A stretch of 64,000 nucleotides of DNA from Blastobasis lacticolella (GCA_905147135.1 LR990050.1:4724501-4788500), one strand, 5' to 3'; counted from the first letter of the stretch, positions 10,824 through 22,949 are shown. Notes: generated by a model not told the origin, from the sequence alone. A program made the numbers and translations.

Positions 10824-11695
10824 CCACTACAGGCTGAATTGATGTGCTTCACCGCTGTGGTAATGGTCTTGTCTTTGAGCGGAATAATATTAGTGGGATT
10901 CATTATTTTTATTAACTACTGCGTTGGTGTTTCAGGGGTCTATATTCAACCTATATACCTTGTCTAAAATAGGATGATAATTTTGACAGATCACAGTAGG
11001 GATGTGGTTGTGTAAAATCGTTAATGAATCTATTCGATTATCGATTATCATTCTCATTAAACTTGTAATCGATAGTTGCATGGTTATGCTATACGTATTA
11101 TACAAAATAAACTATTAATTTTCTACTGAATTTTTTATTTATTAATACGACATTAAAAACCCTTCTACAACGACGATTATGACACGTGCGTATTTCTATT
11201 CGGTCAGTCATCCTATTACGTAGAATACGCGCGACTCGAAATTGTTGTTATGGAAGGTCTCTTAAGGTGAAATCCAAACAAAGAATAAGAGTTTAGTTAC
11301 AAAAAATAATAAGGTTACCTAAATGTTAATTTTAAATATTCGATTATATTATATCAATATCGATTTTTGATTGTCTGTTGTTATTCGTTATTCGTGGCAC
11401 TTCACTAAAGGGGCGGGGCCTGTCTATGAAGTACGACATTTTCCGTAGTACATTTTACCGAAATAAAATACAAAACTTCATAGGCGTGCGCCAAAGACCA
11501 ACAATTAGTGAGCTGTCAAAATTATCATCCTATTTTAGACAAAGCATAGTATTAGTATTCTATACGGGGTACCTATATTGGACCACTGCTTACCTAGCCA
11601 TGTCGTTATTCCGAGCACCGTGGGCGCTACATATCACTACAGGCTGAGTCGAAGCGATTGGCCGCTTTAGTAATGGCCTGTGTCTTTCCATGAGA
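10824..11695. repeat. Composite repeat region: direct and inverted repeats
   Basis: A 30-base sequence beginning TTGTCTAAAATAGGATG (10960-10989) recurs as an exact reverse complement at 11513-11542. Outside this pair, 10824-10885 and 11635-11695 are direct repeats that start CACTACAGGCTGA and continue with a diverged CCGCT..GTAATGG..TGTCTTT block. Mixed orientations in 870 bases point to a rearranged or nested non-autonomous element. Open frames at 10773-10967 and 11378-11647 lie inside it, show no protein motif and are not called as genes. Confidence 0.7.
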
Positions 11696-11699
11696 TACG

Positions 11700-13240
11700 T
11701 GCGGTGTCTTATTTCGCAATAGACTTCAATCTGATAGGGGTCCATTTTCATTGTTCTTTTCGCTAAATATTATGGACAATAGCGTATCGCTGGCAACTCC
11801 AATATTTCAGTTTGATATTAATCTAGTTTGTTACTGACTCGTTGATAGAGTATCAGATGAGTGATTTGAGAAAGTCTGAACGGAATGTCGAGATGTATTT
11901 ATTTTCGTAGACATTATGATCGCCCATGAATACTGAATAAAGTTCATAATATTTTCTTAGTCCTATATTTCACTTTCGTACATAGAAGACAAGAAGGACG
12001 AAACATTCATTCAAGAATCCGCCAAAATTTATTCACAAATTTTCTGGAAAGAGAACATATGAATGTGTTCGGGAACGCTCAAGAAAAATATAGGAGGGAA
12101 AAATGTTGTTGTGCCAACCAAAGAATACAGTTACAAGTGTCCCCCGAGCGCGTTCCATATAAACGTACTTTGATCATGATTTCAATATTACGTTATCAAT
12201 GCCAATAAAAAATTGTACACGTGATCTAGAAACTAATATCTATGCTTGTAGTTAAAATATCAAGTTTTTAAGTTACACGTTCAAATACAAGTTCAACAAT
12301 CAAATTTTAAATCCCGTGGAACTTTAAAACGACTAACCATTATTCAGCTTATTGTAGCGAAAATATATTCCGATATTTTATCCTACGCTACGTAAAATAT
12401 ATACCAGTAAATGTGAGAAGTTCACTGAAAATCCTAAACTAAACTTCCTACGCACATTTCTCAAGAGAAAAAGTAAATTGAGTCGTGTCAGTAATTGCTG
12501 GAAAGTTTTAATAGACTTTTTGATAATTTAGACTTGGATGTACTCGTAGTTACGGTTCACTGCGAGCTCCGTAATCTGTTTTATATCTTGTTTAATGAGT
12601 TTCCTACGCCCACAAACATAAGTAGTTTATTCTTGTATTTTCAACAACATTAACGGTATTTTTCAGAAGTTCTATTAAATTTCAAGAAGAGAAGAAACTT
12701 TTGATAACTAGGTAAATGCGATCGAAAGGAAACGCTTTTGTGAGTAGTTTTTTATTTAATTTTTTACGCGAATGATTATATTCTAAAATCGAATCCTAAT
12801 ATATGTAGATTAGTCCTTAACGTTAGTCGTTGGTAGGTAAATCTATCTTCAATTAAAGTAACAGAAAATATAAACATAAATAGTCCATTACGCATGTACA
12901 TCACTGCAGTAGGTACATAATGTGAAATCAATTAAAAAGAACAGTTATTGTTACAAATTATAGTTACAACGAGAGTTCGTGTACTAAGTGTAATGATTGA
13001 ATAATGATTAATTTAACAAATGGTTTATTTACCTTATCTGTAACTTTGTTTGAAGACCTGTAGTTGATTAGACCAATAAGTGAAACAGTGCCCCAGTAGC
13101 GATCACCCTCAATAAATCAAAGTCACACATACGATATCATTGATCCTATTTCTATAGAAAGCAAAATAACATGTTCCAGCGACTTCCTCTGTGGAAGGTG
13201 GAAAATAAATAAATAATGACGAAACGACATGGCATGCGAG
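11700..13240. other. Long stretch without recognisable gene
   Basis: This 1.5 kb is AT-rich and largely without open frames of note. No repeat family or exon was identified. Confidence 0.4.
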
Positions 13241-13410
13241 ATGCGAGCCCCGTGGCCATCCGTGCGACACGGTAATGGCGACGCACGCGGGCTGTAATGA
13301 CTGATAATCAGGCCCGGAGGATGCGCGCGCGCATCCCGCCGTCATTACCGAACGAGCGGGCCTCCAGGCTACAGGAAGAGGCTGCGGGGTGACAGCGAAA
13401 GCGTCAGCTC
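13240..13410. other. GC-rich island with a GGATGCGCGCGCGCATCC palindrome
   Basis: The base composition shifts strongly to G+C compared with the AT-rich flanks. An 18-base perfect palindrome lies at 13319-13336. A 160-codon minus-strand frame (13109-13591) runs through the island and into a dispersed repeat. It has no recognisable domain, and GC-rich sequence lowers stop-codon frequency by chance, so I do not call it a gene. The island could be a regulatory element or exon-proximal sequence. Confidence 0.4.
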
Positions 13411-13479
13411 GGCCTATGTCCGTAGATGAGAAAAACACCATGAGATTGAGTTTGATACAGATATAAAGCTTGAGCCTGG

Positions 13480-13592
13480 TACACGAGGTGTCCCCATATT
13501 GCGGAATTTTTAGAACTAATTTCTTACACTGGCAACAGTAAGTAACAGCAGCAGTTGCTCCCCCTTCAGACTCTTGCTTGACAGACCTCATA
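13480..13592 (+). repeat. Dispersed repeat family F, copy 1
   Basis: GAGGTG and CCATATTGCGGAATTTTT are followed by TTCTTACACTGGCAACAG, TAAGTAAC and a CAGCAGTTGCTC block. The same order (GAGGTGCCGCCATATTGC, AACTGGCAACAGTAAGTAAC, then a CTACAGCACTTCCCT block) occurs at 37160-37260. Two copies in one window and the shared boundaries show that it is interspersed; its class is unknown. Confidence 0.6.
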
Positions 13593-13599
13593 ATATATT

Positions 13600-15265
13600 C
13601 TGGCTCTAAATAATATTATCTAAGTATTTGACAAAAGCTTTATTCGAAGTGTTCCCTCTTCCTTTGTCTATCTTCATGCCCTCTAATCAGGCCACGGGGA
13701 TAAAAGAATTCGTTGTCAGCTGTCGATCGGATTTACACCGAATGTGAGAGTTATTTTCAAATGGAAATGAAACCGTAATAAACTCGTTTGATGTGTACAT
13801 TATATGAATAATTATGTCTGTAAACAATAGATAAGTACCCACATAATAATATGTTGGTTGGCAAATTTTCCCTTTTTGTCTTCTGTCACCGTGTCACAGA
13901 TATTATTATTTCTTCGTTTGTGTTTAAAATGTAACGAAGAAATTTGATTCACGCTCTCCTTTTCGATTCTTAATGAGTATTCTTAAATACCTACCTCTCT
14001 GCTTGCAAATCTCGTAAATGATCGCGGACGGTAACAAATATCGGACTAAGAGTAAGTAACCCGTTCCCTTGCGCATTGATAATCTGTGAGCCAATCAAGG
14101 GCTGATCGGGCCACCTCTGCGCGTGCGTTCGCATTGTGCGCGTATTGACAAATGAACGCGTATTATGCGGACGTACAGACGGAGAATACGAGTGCTGTTA
14201 ATAATAAATTGCGCGGCTGGGCCTAATGTGCCGGCGCATTCCAAGGGCTGGCGCGAGTAACGGGATGGCGCCTTGTTCGCGAGTAGTGCTCCGCCGATTT
14301 CTGCTCTCCTGGTAGTTTCAACTTTAGAAGATTTTCTGTATTTAAAAAAAATTGGTAAATTTATGGTTTATACCGCTTTGGTTAGATCGTGGTCACAAAT
14401 TGGATTATTTACCTGCCTATTTTATCACCTTTTTATTAAGATTGTTAATAGGTGTGTTAATTTAGATAGGTCTAATTGTAACGGTAACTAGTTATTCTGT
14501 AGGTATACCCTACACCGATAGGCCAAACGGAAGTCTGTAATTTAATAAAAATGAGTCGTGTTCTTTACGTATCGTTATAGTTTTGAGAAAGTATATCCCA
14601 AAATAAATAAGCGACTAAAACTGTTTTTAAACTAGTTGGTTTAGGAACACTAAGAATATAATGAGTAGCGTGAATAATATATAAGTATCTACTAAATACA
14701 ATCTTTCCCGCAGCGCATTACATACAATTACGGAAAATCGTTTCGGTTTCCGTTACATCACTGGGCTGGTTTTACATAAAACACACGTTAATCCCCTATT
14801 TTTTTCACTAGAGGTTAAAACATCCTACAGTATCTTCCTGTTAGGTGTATTGTGTACTGTATAGGTATAGGTACTGTCGTTAGAGCGTACCAAACTAGCG
14901 ATTAACGAGCGAAGCCTCAACGCGAGGCTTTTGTCTGTCGAAGAAAAGCGAGAGAGGAAAAGAGGTAGATCGATGGTCGACGCGATTGTGAAGTGACGAA
15001 ATCAGTTATCTACAGGGAAGACTGTCAATTAGGCTTAGAGGATTGGCAGAATCGATAGTATTGTACAGTCGCGTTGTCTTGTTAGCGCTAACGTTTTTTA
15101 AAGTGCATTGGGATAGGAAGCGTTTAAAGGGTAGATGGAAAGATTTTGAGGCGAGAAACCTCTTGCTTTAGACGCCAGGTCTTCCAGGTTGGAAAATATG
15201 GACAGATAGTGGATGGATTAATAGGTTAACTAGTGATTGTGATCAGTAAGTAGACAGTCTATATT
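13600..15265. other. Long stretch without recognisable gene
   Basis: No gene is recognised. A GC-richer patch at 14090-14280 (many GCGC and CGCG words) is flanked by AT-rich sequence. A 72-codon frame at 14273-14491 has no motif. Confidence 0.4.
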
Positions 15266-15267
15266 AT

Positions 15268-15435
15268 TAGCATTTTTGTCCGCGTAAAATTCGGTTACTA
15301 CGATCCGGACCCGTTGCCGTGGGGACCACATTGAATTTCGGGATAAAGCCTATGTTATACCCTGATAATGTAGCTTTCTATAGGTGATAGATTTTTGAAA
15401 TCGGTTAAGTTGTTTTTGAGTGTATCCATTACAAA
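15268..15435 (+). repeat. LINE 3'-UTR-like repeat (GTCCGCGTAAAATTCGGTT type), copy 1
   Basis: The segment shows TCCGCGTAAAATTCGGTTAC, then ATTGAATTTCGGGA, AATGTAGCTTTCTATAGG, a GAAATCGGTTAAG block and TCCATTACAAAAAAGCAAAC at its end. The same block order is at 22950-23135, so the two are copies of one family. This arrangement is typical of lepidopteran LINE untranslated tails. Confidence 0.7.
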
Positions 15436-15439
15436 AAAG

Positions 15440-17215
15440 CAAACAAACTTTGAAAGAAAAGGAATTAAAAGAATTCAAGAGACATGCACCACCAGCTGAA
15501 GAGAGAACTAGACAGAGTTTCAGTAAGTCATAACAGACTTAGATGGCGAATGTGCCTATTATATACCAACCTATAAGAGTCGGCATTGTCAGCCCTTTAA
15601 ACACAATACGAGCTTAGGATTGATTGTTCTTCTTAAACTAATTCTCGTGGTATTCCACTGCATATTAAAACATCGCGCTCTCTCATGACACCCACCACAG
15701 AAGCAGACCGATCAGTATGTCTAGTCGTGTTTATAAAATTAACTTAACACGAGGAATGTTAATTTCAGTGCATATAATAAGACAAAACAATGACACGAGT
15801 AGGTGGTTAGGAATTCTGTACAATGGAGCGTATCATAACATTGAGTGTCCTATGTCCCACATTCGTATGAACAGTGGCGTTCCGAGTATATTTAAGTACG
15901 TGTTCACGGCCAGTTTATGGCTTTCGAAAGGGTTTCGGCCGAGAATAGCGAATTTTGAGTCTATGCTCGTTAATCATTGAAACTAGAGTCGAAAAATAAA
16001 GAATATTACTCAGTCTGAAAATAACTATTTTAATACTCTTGTTTATGTATATTGCACTAAAGTATTACAGTAGGACTACAATAAAATATACCAAACCGGG
16101 TAACAAGTTATTTAAGTACCTACCTCGAGTCTTCACACTACCACAGTACATTTACACAGCAAAAAGAAAAAAATACCCATCTTCACAAACGACCACTGGC
16201 ATTCCATTGGGCCGTACACGTGACATCTAAATGTGTTGTGTTGCCATTTGCGGAGTTTATCGTCGAGATTCATTAGGTAACATCGGTTATAGAGGTTGGA
16301 GCTGGACCATTCGGGTCAAACGACCTACCATTATTTGCTTGGAGCATTGGCCACATTACCAAGCCACCATATTATTATCATCTTCTCCACGCCATGTAAG
16401 GAAAACGGACTCGGCTCTAGCGTGTATTATAATTAATCGGGTAATCCCAACAGCCATTTTGCTTTAACAAAGCCTGAAGATTGCCAATTTGTCATACTTC
16501 AGCGGAAATTGTGTAAGATTTATATAACTTATTAGTTTGATTTTTAATTTCTTTTGTTTGTTTTTCGAACCCAAGTATCTTGCTCATCCGTCAAGGCATA
16601 AAATAAAACCCACACGTCCATGAGACCCTTTATGATGCATTAGGTAATTAACTACTTATTTAGCTATAGGTAGAGAGCAAAGGCTATAATATAATAAGAC
16701 GTGTATTAAATGTTGCCGTGACAACAACAACCGTCCCATACAAAAGCATTTGGTACCTAACCTCCATTACTCTGTACAGCCATCATAGTTGATAAGTGGG
16801 ATTACTGGCGTGCCAGCGCGCCAGAGTTGAAGAATAAAAAAAGGAAACAAAATGGCTGGAGAAATAAAGCAAAGGAGTTGGCAACTGCCGAGTACCTATC
16901 AGGAAATAGCGGCGTGACACGGGGACGCCGGCGCAAGGGTAGGGGTATCACGTACCAGATTGTTTACTATTCCAGTTTCTGATGGATTTGGAGCTTCACC
17001 CGAAAGGGCAGAGAGCTATGTTTTTGCGTATTTGTATCTAGGTATGTGAAAAGGCAGCTCGGTGACAAATGAATAGAGACATTCCAAATTCCATAGGGAT
17101 TTATGCATTTAGCATCAAAAATGGCTATAGTACAACGGTATGATTAGATTTTAAAATTGTATGAAGGTATCGGTAGGTATATTTGTTTCAAACTAAACTC
17201 ACGTTCTTTACACAT
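15440..17215. other. Long stretch without recognisable gene
   Basis: Open frames of 87, 63 and 78 codons (15717-15980, 16039-16230, 16231-16467, all +) follow one another, but they have no common theme or motif and no recognisable domain. I regard them as chance frames. No repeat is recognised. Confidence 0.4.
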
Positions 17216-17249
17216 ATTATTATATTAGACGGGACTTGGACGCGACGTA

Positions 17250-17335
17250 CCTTTATGATTTGTTTTCCCGACGTTTCGGTAGGGTTACACCCACCGTGGT
17301 CACGAGACGACGTCTCGGTCGTGACCATTACAATC
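17250..17335. repeat. Repeat of the CGACGTTTCGG...GTGGTCACG type with internal hairpin
   Basis: CCCGACGTTTCGGTAGGG is followed by CCACCGTGGTCACGAGAC and a near-palindromic partner ending TCGGTCGTGACC, which can fold into a stem around GAGACG-A-CGTCTC. I have seen this block order as an arthropod interspersed repeat but cannot name its class. It directly precedes a LINE C-terminal scrap. Confidence 0.5.
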
Positions 17336-17397
17336 TATAGTTTTTATCCGACTAAAAGTCCGCAATCTATTCATTTAATACTTATATTTATCACTTC

Positions 17398-17550
17398 GAA
17401 TCCTCATTGGCAGGAGATGGCGCAGAATAGAAAGAGGTGGCGATCTCTGGTGTCGGAGGCCAAGATCCACTTTGGGTCGCTGAGCCTTATATTTTTATTT
17501 ACAGTTGCATCCTATGCCCAGCAGTGGGTGGGACACCTAAAAAAAGGTTA
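17398..17550 (+). pseudogene. LINE ORF C-terminal scrap(s)
   Basis: The plus-strand frame encodes WQEMAQNRKRWRSLVSEAK followed by IHFGS, a sequence typical of the extreme C-terminus of the endonuclease/reverse transcriptase of RTE-like or related insect LINEs. About 25 residues further on the same frame encodes SYAQQWVG, which resembles the very end of the RTE type seen at 8375-8575. The two motifs come from different LINE types, so this may be a chimaeric or nested remnant. Catalytic domains are missing. The surrounding 122-codon open frame (17183-17551) is not an intact gene. Confidence 0.65.
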
Positions 17551-17554
17551 ACTG

Positions 17555-17690
17555 TGTTGCGTGGCAGCCTTACGGCCGGCGCCCGCGCACTCGCAAACAA
17601 ACGAGATCGCGCGCCGCCAGCCGCCGGCGCAGACAATGTGCGCGTCCTTTTCCCGCATTTCCTGTACTACGGGACTACGCCCAGTTTCTG
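17555..17690. other. GC-rich island
   Basis: CGGCCGGCGCCCGCGCACTC and GCGCGCCGCCAGCCGCCGGC words make this about the most GC-rich short stretch in this part of the window. Open frames crossing it have no motif. It may be a regulatory CpG-rich patch or exon-proximal sequence; nothing decides between these. Confidence 0.35.
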
Positions 17691-17694
17691 AAAT

Positions 17695-18825
17695 GCTTGT
17701 CGATATTAATCATCGATTATAACTGTTTCCGGTTCAGTCTACATCTTATCGTAGATAAGGATGGCGAATTTTAATTGATGACTAACAATAGATCAACGTA
17801 CGTTATAGACACATTATTATCTTAACCTTGTGGCCACTTTGAATCCAACTATTTTGAATCATTTACCTACCGGATAGTGAGGCAGATTAAGTCGAAATGG
17901 GGGTTTTCATGACGCGTCGTAAATAATCGTAATTCATTTGTTTATTGTATCGTATGATCCGATTTGAGTGCTATTAGTTTTCGTCTTACTTAGGGCCGAC
18001 CACAGAAGGGGAAATTTATTTTCCCGTAACGTCTCAAGCTAAGAAATTTGGCAATTACAGAAAAATTTTTAGGCAAATCCTTGGACTACCAACCTTTACA
18101 AATACCAAGTGTCGTATACACTAGTAGCGAAAAATTTTCATTCGAGTATCTGTCGAGAACCCGTGGTGGCGCTATCATGATGTGTCCGCAGATTAGCCGT
18201 GATTTGTGAGTCGCGCTCGCTGCGGACGACCCTTACGGATAAGTCGGCTCTTAAGTTAAAACTAGAAACAGTAAAAGAAAAGACACAATGGGATTTGCCG
18301 CAAAACAAATACGTGTTTTTTATACAAATCCTACTGAGAAAACCTTAAAGATATAAAAGTCGCAGAAAGCTATAGCAGCAGGGTAGGTTTATATCTGATA
18401 ACAAATTTAGATAGAAATGGTTCTGTGAGCGATGTCTAAATAAAGAACACCTTATTTCTTCAGCAAATTTTGATTTGTAAAGCGACTTTTTTAAAATATA
18501 TATCCAAGTAGAAATTCAGATTTGTAAAATTCGTAGACCCGTCTCCTTTTCATCTAACTACAGCTGGTTCTTTTGTGATACAACTCGGTAGATTGATCAC
18601 ATCTAAGGGAAGATCATAACCGTAGGCTTTTTTATCGAATTACGCGGCGAAGTCACGAACCAAAATTAAATACAAAGCTAGATGCTGTAGGTATGGCATA
18701 CTAGTCGTAGTTTCGGCTTCGTACTTAGATACTCATATGCGTGCGACAGAGACCACGCTCTATCTACATAATAAACTGGCTCTATCTAGCCGTGACTATC
18801 ACTGCCGACATCTGTTATACCCAGT
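17695..18825. other. Unassigned stretch; short repeat piece at 18705-18770
   Basis: No gene is recognised. At 18705-18770, TTTCGGCTTCGTACTTAGAT followed by a GCGTGCGACAGAGACCACGCTCT-like block resembles the foldback element at 58467-58523, so it is likely a decayed copy. Confidence 0.4.
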
Positions 18826-18830
18826 AATAC

Positions 18831-19090
18831 CATCAACATCATCACAGCCCATAACAGTTCACTGCAGGACTTAGAGCCTCTCCCACGAAAGGTGCCATAA
18901 TCTCTACGCTTGGCAGGCGAGTTGGAGATCGCAGTGTTATAAATATAACAATAGAAAACGCTGCTGTCGATTTTGCAGCCTACGGAGACTCTAGATCTTT
19001 TGCCTCGAAAACCTAAGTCGCCTTGTACGACACCCGCGAGTGTAAGGGGTTGGTGCTATTCTACTCTGCCGGACACTACACGGCCAGTAA
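18831..19090 (+). repeat. Dispersed repeat family B, long copy
   Basis: The order is CATCATCACAGCCCATAACA, CACTGCAGGACTTAG, CCTCTCCCACGAAAGG, TCTACGCTTGGCAGGCGAG, GATCGCAGTGTTATAAATAT, AAACGCTGCTG, AGCCTACGGAGACTCTAG, TAAGTCGCCTTGTACGACAC and, at the end, CTGCCGGACACTACACGGCC. The minus-strand copy at 24263-24549 has the same full extent, about 280 bases, which defines the unit. There is no open frame, so it is a non-autonomous interspersed repeat or part of a longer element. Confidence 0.75.
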
Positions 19091-19094
19091 TACC

Positions 19095-21660
19095 ATATCA
19101 GAAAACAATTGTGTAAATTGTATAAGATTTTGCAGAAAAGCCGAATACTCTAAGAATGGGTCGGTTTTTCTTAAAAACTATTGCAATTTGTTTATTTCGA
19201 TATTTTAGTAAGGAGGAACACAAACGTCGGTGCCAGCTATCGCATAATCTGATTAGTTCCGATCATTTACCACGCCAAGTTTGAAAAGAATTTCGATTCT
19301 ATTTGACTTCAAATAATAAACCCCACTCAAGACATTATCTATACTGTGAAATAAAGTGGATAATATATCGATATTAAAAGGTACATCTTGTCCTGTTATT
19401 TATTTATTTAAAAACTTTATTGCACAATAATACAATTGGCGGACTCAATTTATTCTCTGGTGGTTGGAATGCATTGGCGTATACCTATAACCGTCTTCCA
19501 AGCCAAACAAAGCGAGTTTTGAATTTGTGAAAATGGCTAAGAGAGCTAGGTAGGTATAAAAGCTTTTCTGTTGGAAGAGGCTGTTTAGCTATCGTCTGTA
19601 ACTGTTTCCGGTGCAATTGCAGGCGGCTAAAGGCGGATTGGAGCTAACGCCAGAATCGGATTCAAAATATCTGCCGCTTTAGATACGTATCGGGTCCAAT
19701 ACGAATTTTATTTTCAATCCAATATAATATGCAAAATCGTATCAGTATTGCGTATTAGGCATTCATCTTCAGTCTTAACGTTAAGCACATCAAACCTGTG
19801 AATAGACCATAACATATTAGGACGATTTATGCACTTACAATAATTGCAATTTTGCGATTCTGTAATTTTGAAACTAATTATTACTTTTCAAAATTACTGA
19901 AACGTAGATGTGTTGTCACGGTGAGGGTAAGATGATATGCCTCGTACCTGTGATTGTACTGGCAAGCTTATCCTTAAAACTAGAACACAACAAGGCAAAA
20001 ATTGTAACTTGGCGCCTCACGGTTGATAGATTTCTACCAGTCCGACAACCGATAACTCTATTATATTAAAACAATCCAACAAAAAAGAGACCAACAATGA
20101 GGCACGGTCGCCGAAACTGAGACCCTGTTCGTCAGTTTAACAAATTTCTCTCAATAGAACTTCAATTATATTTTTGTAGACCATCACACGCATCACCAGT
20201 CATCTGATGTTACTTTCATTTATGAGAGTTTTCGATTAATAAGTGGTTACAACATCGGGGACACAACGAAAAGACCCCCAGCTGCGGTGCAGTTACCAAA
20301 CGATAGTGAGTAAAAAAGAGTACATTATCCGGAGGGCACTCATCCGCGGATACTGCCAATTATTTCATTACACACAATTAAAGCCAGCGACAGTTAACAG
20401 TCTCTGTTGTGTAATGGACAAACTCTTAATTTTTTGTTTGGACACAAGAACAGGATTGACCGTTTGTTGTTGAATCCCTCATCAAACAAAGAAGGAACAA
20501 AACTAATAAGGAGGTTATCAAATTACGAAAAGATTGATCGAATTTTATCGATGTACCCAACCGTCAAGACAGAATTATAATAGTAGATAATAATCTAGCA
20601 CAAGAATAAACTTGGCTTAATTTAGGGTTCGATGACACGGTAGGAATTATCAAGAAATTAAGTTCGAAATCTTTGAGAGACTATTTCATTGAGTTTATGT
20701 TTGAGTTAGTTTCGCCGCGACTTGTGATAACTTTCAGCCAATTTAGAAAAAATCGAAGCAATAAATCCCGCAAAAATGTCTCTCTTCAACCACAAGTCGG
20801 GTCGAGTTGAAATGCTTTCGAGAAGAACTCTCAAGGCGGCTAGGAAAGGAACGAACTACGAAGTTAAGCGGAGTTTTTCCGAAGTTGTGCCACGAATCGA
20901 AACTATCAGAGCGATGATCGTGAGGCGCGTTAAATCAATAAGTGGCGAAGGGCAGATAAAGCGACTTGAGAGCAGTTGCCGATTATTGCTTCCTAAACTA
21001 ATATAACACCTCCGTAACTCGCTCCAGGGTTGGCAGTGTTTACCTCCAAACTTTTCATGCTATCCCAAAGTTTCAGGTGATCATGTCTTCCACAAAAATA
21101 TAAGCGCACAAACTTTCAGAAATGGTGTCAGATTCTAGAATAATGGAGTTGGATACTCATTAACATAATTTAATAAGAAGCCTAAGTTTTAATTAACATT
21201 GTGCTAAGCCAACCAACAAAATGCTACTTAAATTCTTAGCTGATAAATTGGAACGGTGCTACATTAATTTTCCTACATCTTAAAGAAATACAATGTAAGT
21301 ACATGCAGTAAATAGACGCAGTTCTTTTGTTTTGTTCAAAAAGCTCTTTTTCCATAAACAAGCAAATCAAACAGCTTTGTATTGGTGGAAAAGTGCAAAG
21401 TTGAGTAGCTACGTCAAGGCATAAATTTCGTAACCATTCATTTGGGGCGACTCGTAAATTGCAACCCTGTACTCATAACGAGGCTCGGGAGGACGCGACA
21501 AAAAGAAATGAAAGTGGTGTGAGGAGCCTGGGAACAGGAGTTTAGGCCCCTATCGCACTCGCAGTTTCGGCGAGGGCGCGACTCTCCGGCTTGTTGTCGA
21601 ATATCTACGATTTTACTCTGTTTGGCTGTCTATAACAAAAATAAAAATTACCTAATACTT
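19095..21660. other. Long stretch without recognisable gene
   Basis: No repeat family is recognised in this 2.5 kb. The one frame worth naming is 20776-21006 (+, 76 codons). It starts at an ATG in an A-rich context (GCAAAAATG), is rich in Lys and Arg, ends with TAA and resembles no family that I know. I would not call it a gene without transcript data. A second frame of 76 codons at 20243-20473 has no motif. Confidence 0.4.
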
Positions 21661-21663
21661 TTT

Positions 21664-21900
21664 TGACAACCTGAGTGGTTCAGTTAGCTTTTATCCTGCC
21701 ATACAGAGGTCCCGGGTTCGTTTGGTTGGTTTCTATATAAATTATTCTTATTCGTTTCCCAGCTGAGCAGAAATTTAAATGATGCATTTTTATTTCTGTT
21801 ACAGATATGGGTATAACAAGTATTTAAAAACATTATAAATTTAACATAGTATGTAGGTATAATAAGTATTTAAAAACATTATCAATTTTATCATTATCTA
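21664..21900 (+). repeat. tRNA-derived SINE (family C), interrupted copy
   Basis: GACAACCTGAGTGGTTCAGT is the A-box region of the family C SINE (compare 29713 and 46487). The B-box region GGTCCCGGGTTCG is cut by about 35 extra bases and then resumes as TTTCCCAGCTGAGCAG, followed by the shared AATTTAAATGATGCATTTT and TTTCTGTTACAG body. The 3' part is internally duplicated: a TATAATAAGTATTTAAAAAC-like segment occurs twice (about 21810-21845 and 21857-21890). With its Pol III promoter split the copy should be inactive. Confidence 0.7.
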
Positions 21901-22539
21901 AAATACATAACACAAAAAAAAATTCAAAATATAAATGCGAATATAACTCTTGTCTGTCTGATATGTTTTCACGTCTAAACAGCTAAATCGAAAAGGACTT
22001 AAGCTATCTTTTACCTCTAAAAACAACATCGAAATCGCAGACAAAAGGCAGTATCCCATATCTTTCAATGGGTCGCACCGATATCGCTGCATAATCGCGA
22101 CAGGCGCAATCGCTAGTGCCTAGATAGTGTGATAGAGGCCTAACGGGTGTGAGGCGGAGTGCGGGGCCATTCTCCAGGACAAGTTGGACTCAGGCCAAAT
22201 GAAATGTTCCCAGATTGCACCCGATACCGGCTTCTAGATAAAAATATTCCCATCTTATTATTTACTGACGTCGCTGTTATTGATGCTTGTAAAACAACGC
22301 TCGGTAGGCATATTTATCGATATACATATTGTGCCAATTTCATAAAAGGATTTCTTGTCTGTTTGGGAGAACAGAACAATAAAATCTCTGCGTCAGAGTA
22401 TGGTTGTTTGTCCTGATAAAATAATACGAATTATGTTCCAAGTCATCTAGTCATGGTAAGAAAGTAAGAAACGAATAGGTATTCGAGCCTAAATGAGTTC
22501 AAATATGGAAATCTGAATAATGTGTCTATCTTTTTTTAC

Positions 22540-22602
22540 TATTAAGGTGGCAAACAAGCTTACGGCCAGCCTGATTGTAAGCAGTCACCGCAGCCTATGG
22601 AC
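22540..22602 (+). repeat. Dispersed repeat family A, short copy
   Basis: ACTATTAAGGTGGCAAACAA is followed by GCTTACGGCCAGCCTGATTG and AGCAGTCACCGCAGCCTATG. This is the clearest short form of family A in the window. The rest of the unit is lost after GGACGTAAA. Confidence 0.7.
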
Positions 22603-22949
22603 GTAAAATTAATCTTAATCATTTTCCTTCCGACATGTCTAATAGTGCTTATTCAGTGGAAATTAAAACAAATTCTGCTGTACAAATCAAAGTTGGAAAA
22701 CCTTAATCACGTTTCCTTGTTTCGTTTTCATACGAGAGAGCTATTTTATTAACTACAATTCGTCTTATCGCTCTTAATAATAACGACGTAGAATTTATAG
22801 GCTGCCGATGTTTCGCCCTTGAAAATGGTTTATAGCCCTTCATTGTGGAGCTACACAAGGGTCGCCATTTGTAATTGTTAACCTTGGTCAACGGCTATAT
22901 TTTCTTTAGTTAAGAAACGTTTCAGAATTGTTTTTTTATTAGGAACTAG

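Noticed and set aside
13109..13591. 160-codon minus-strand open frame as a gene
   Set aside because: It crosses a GC-rich island and a dispersed repeat, has no recognisable domain, and its length is plausible by chance in GC-rich DNA.
17250..17335. Hammerhead-like ribozyme suggested by a CCGAAACGTCGG word on the minus strand
   Set aside because: The required CTGATGA core and matching stem II could not be found at the right distance.
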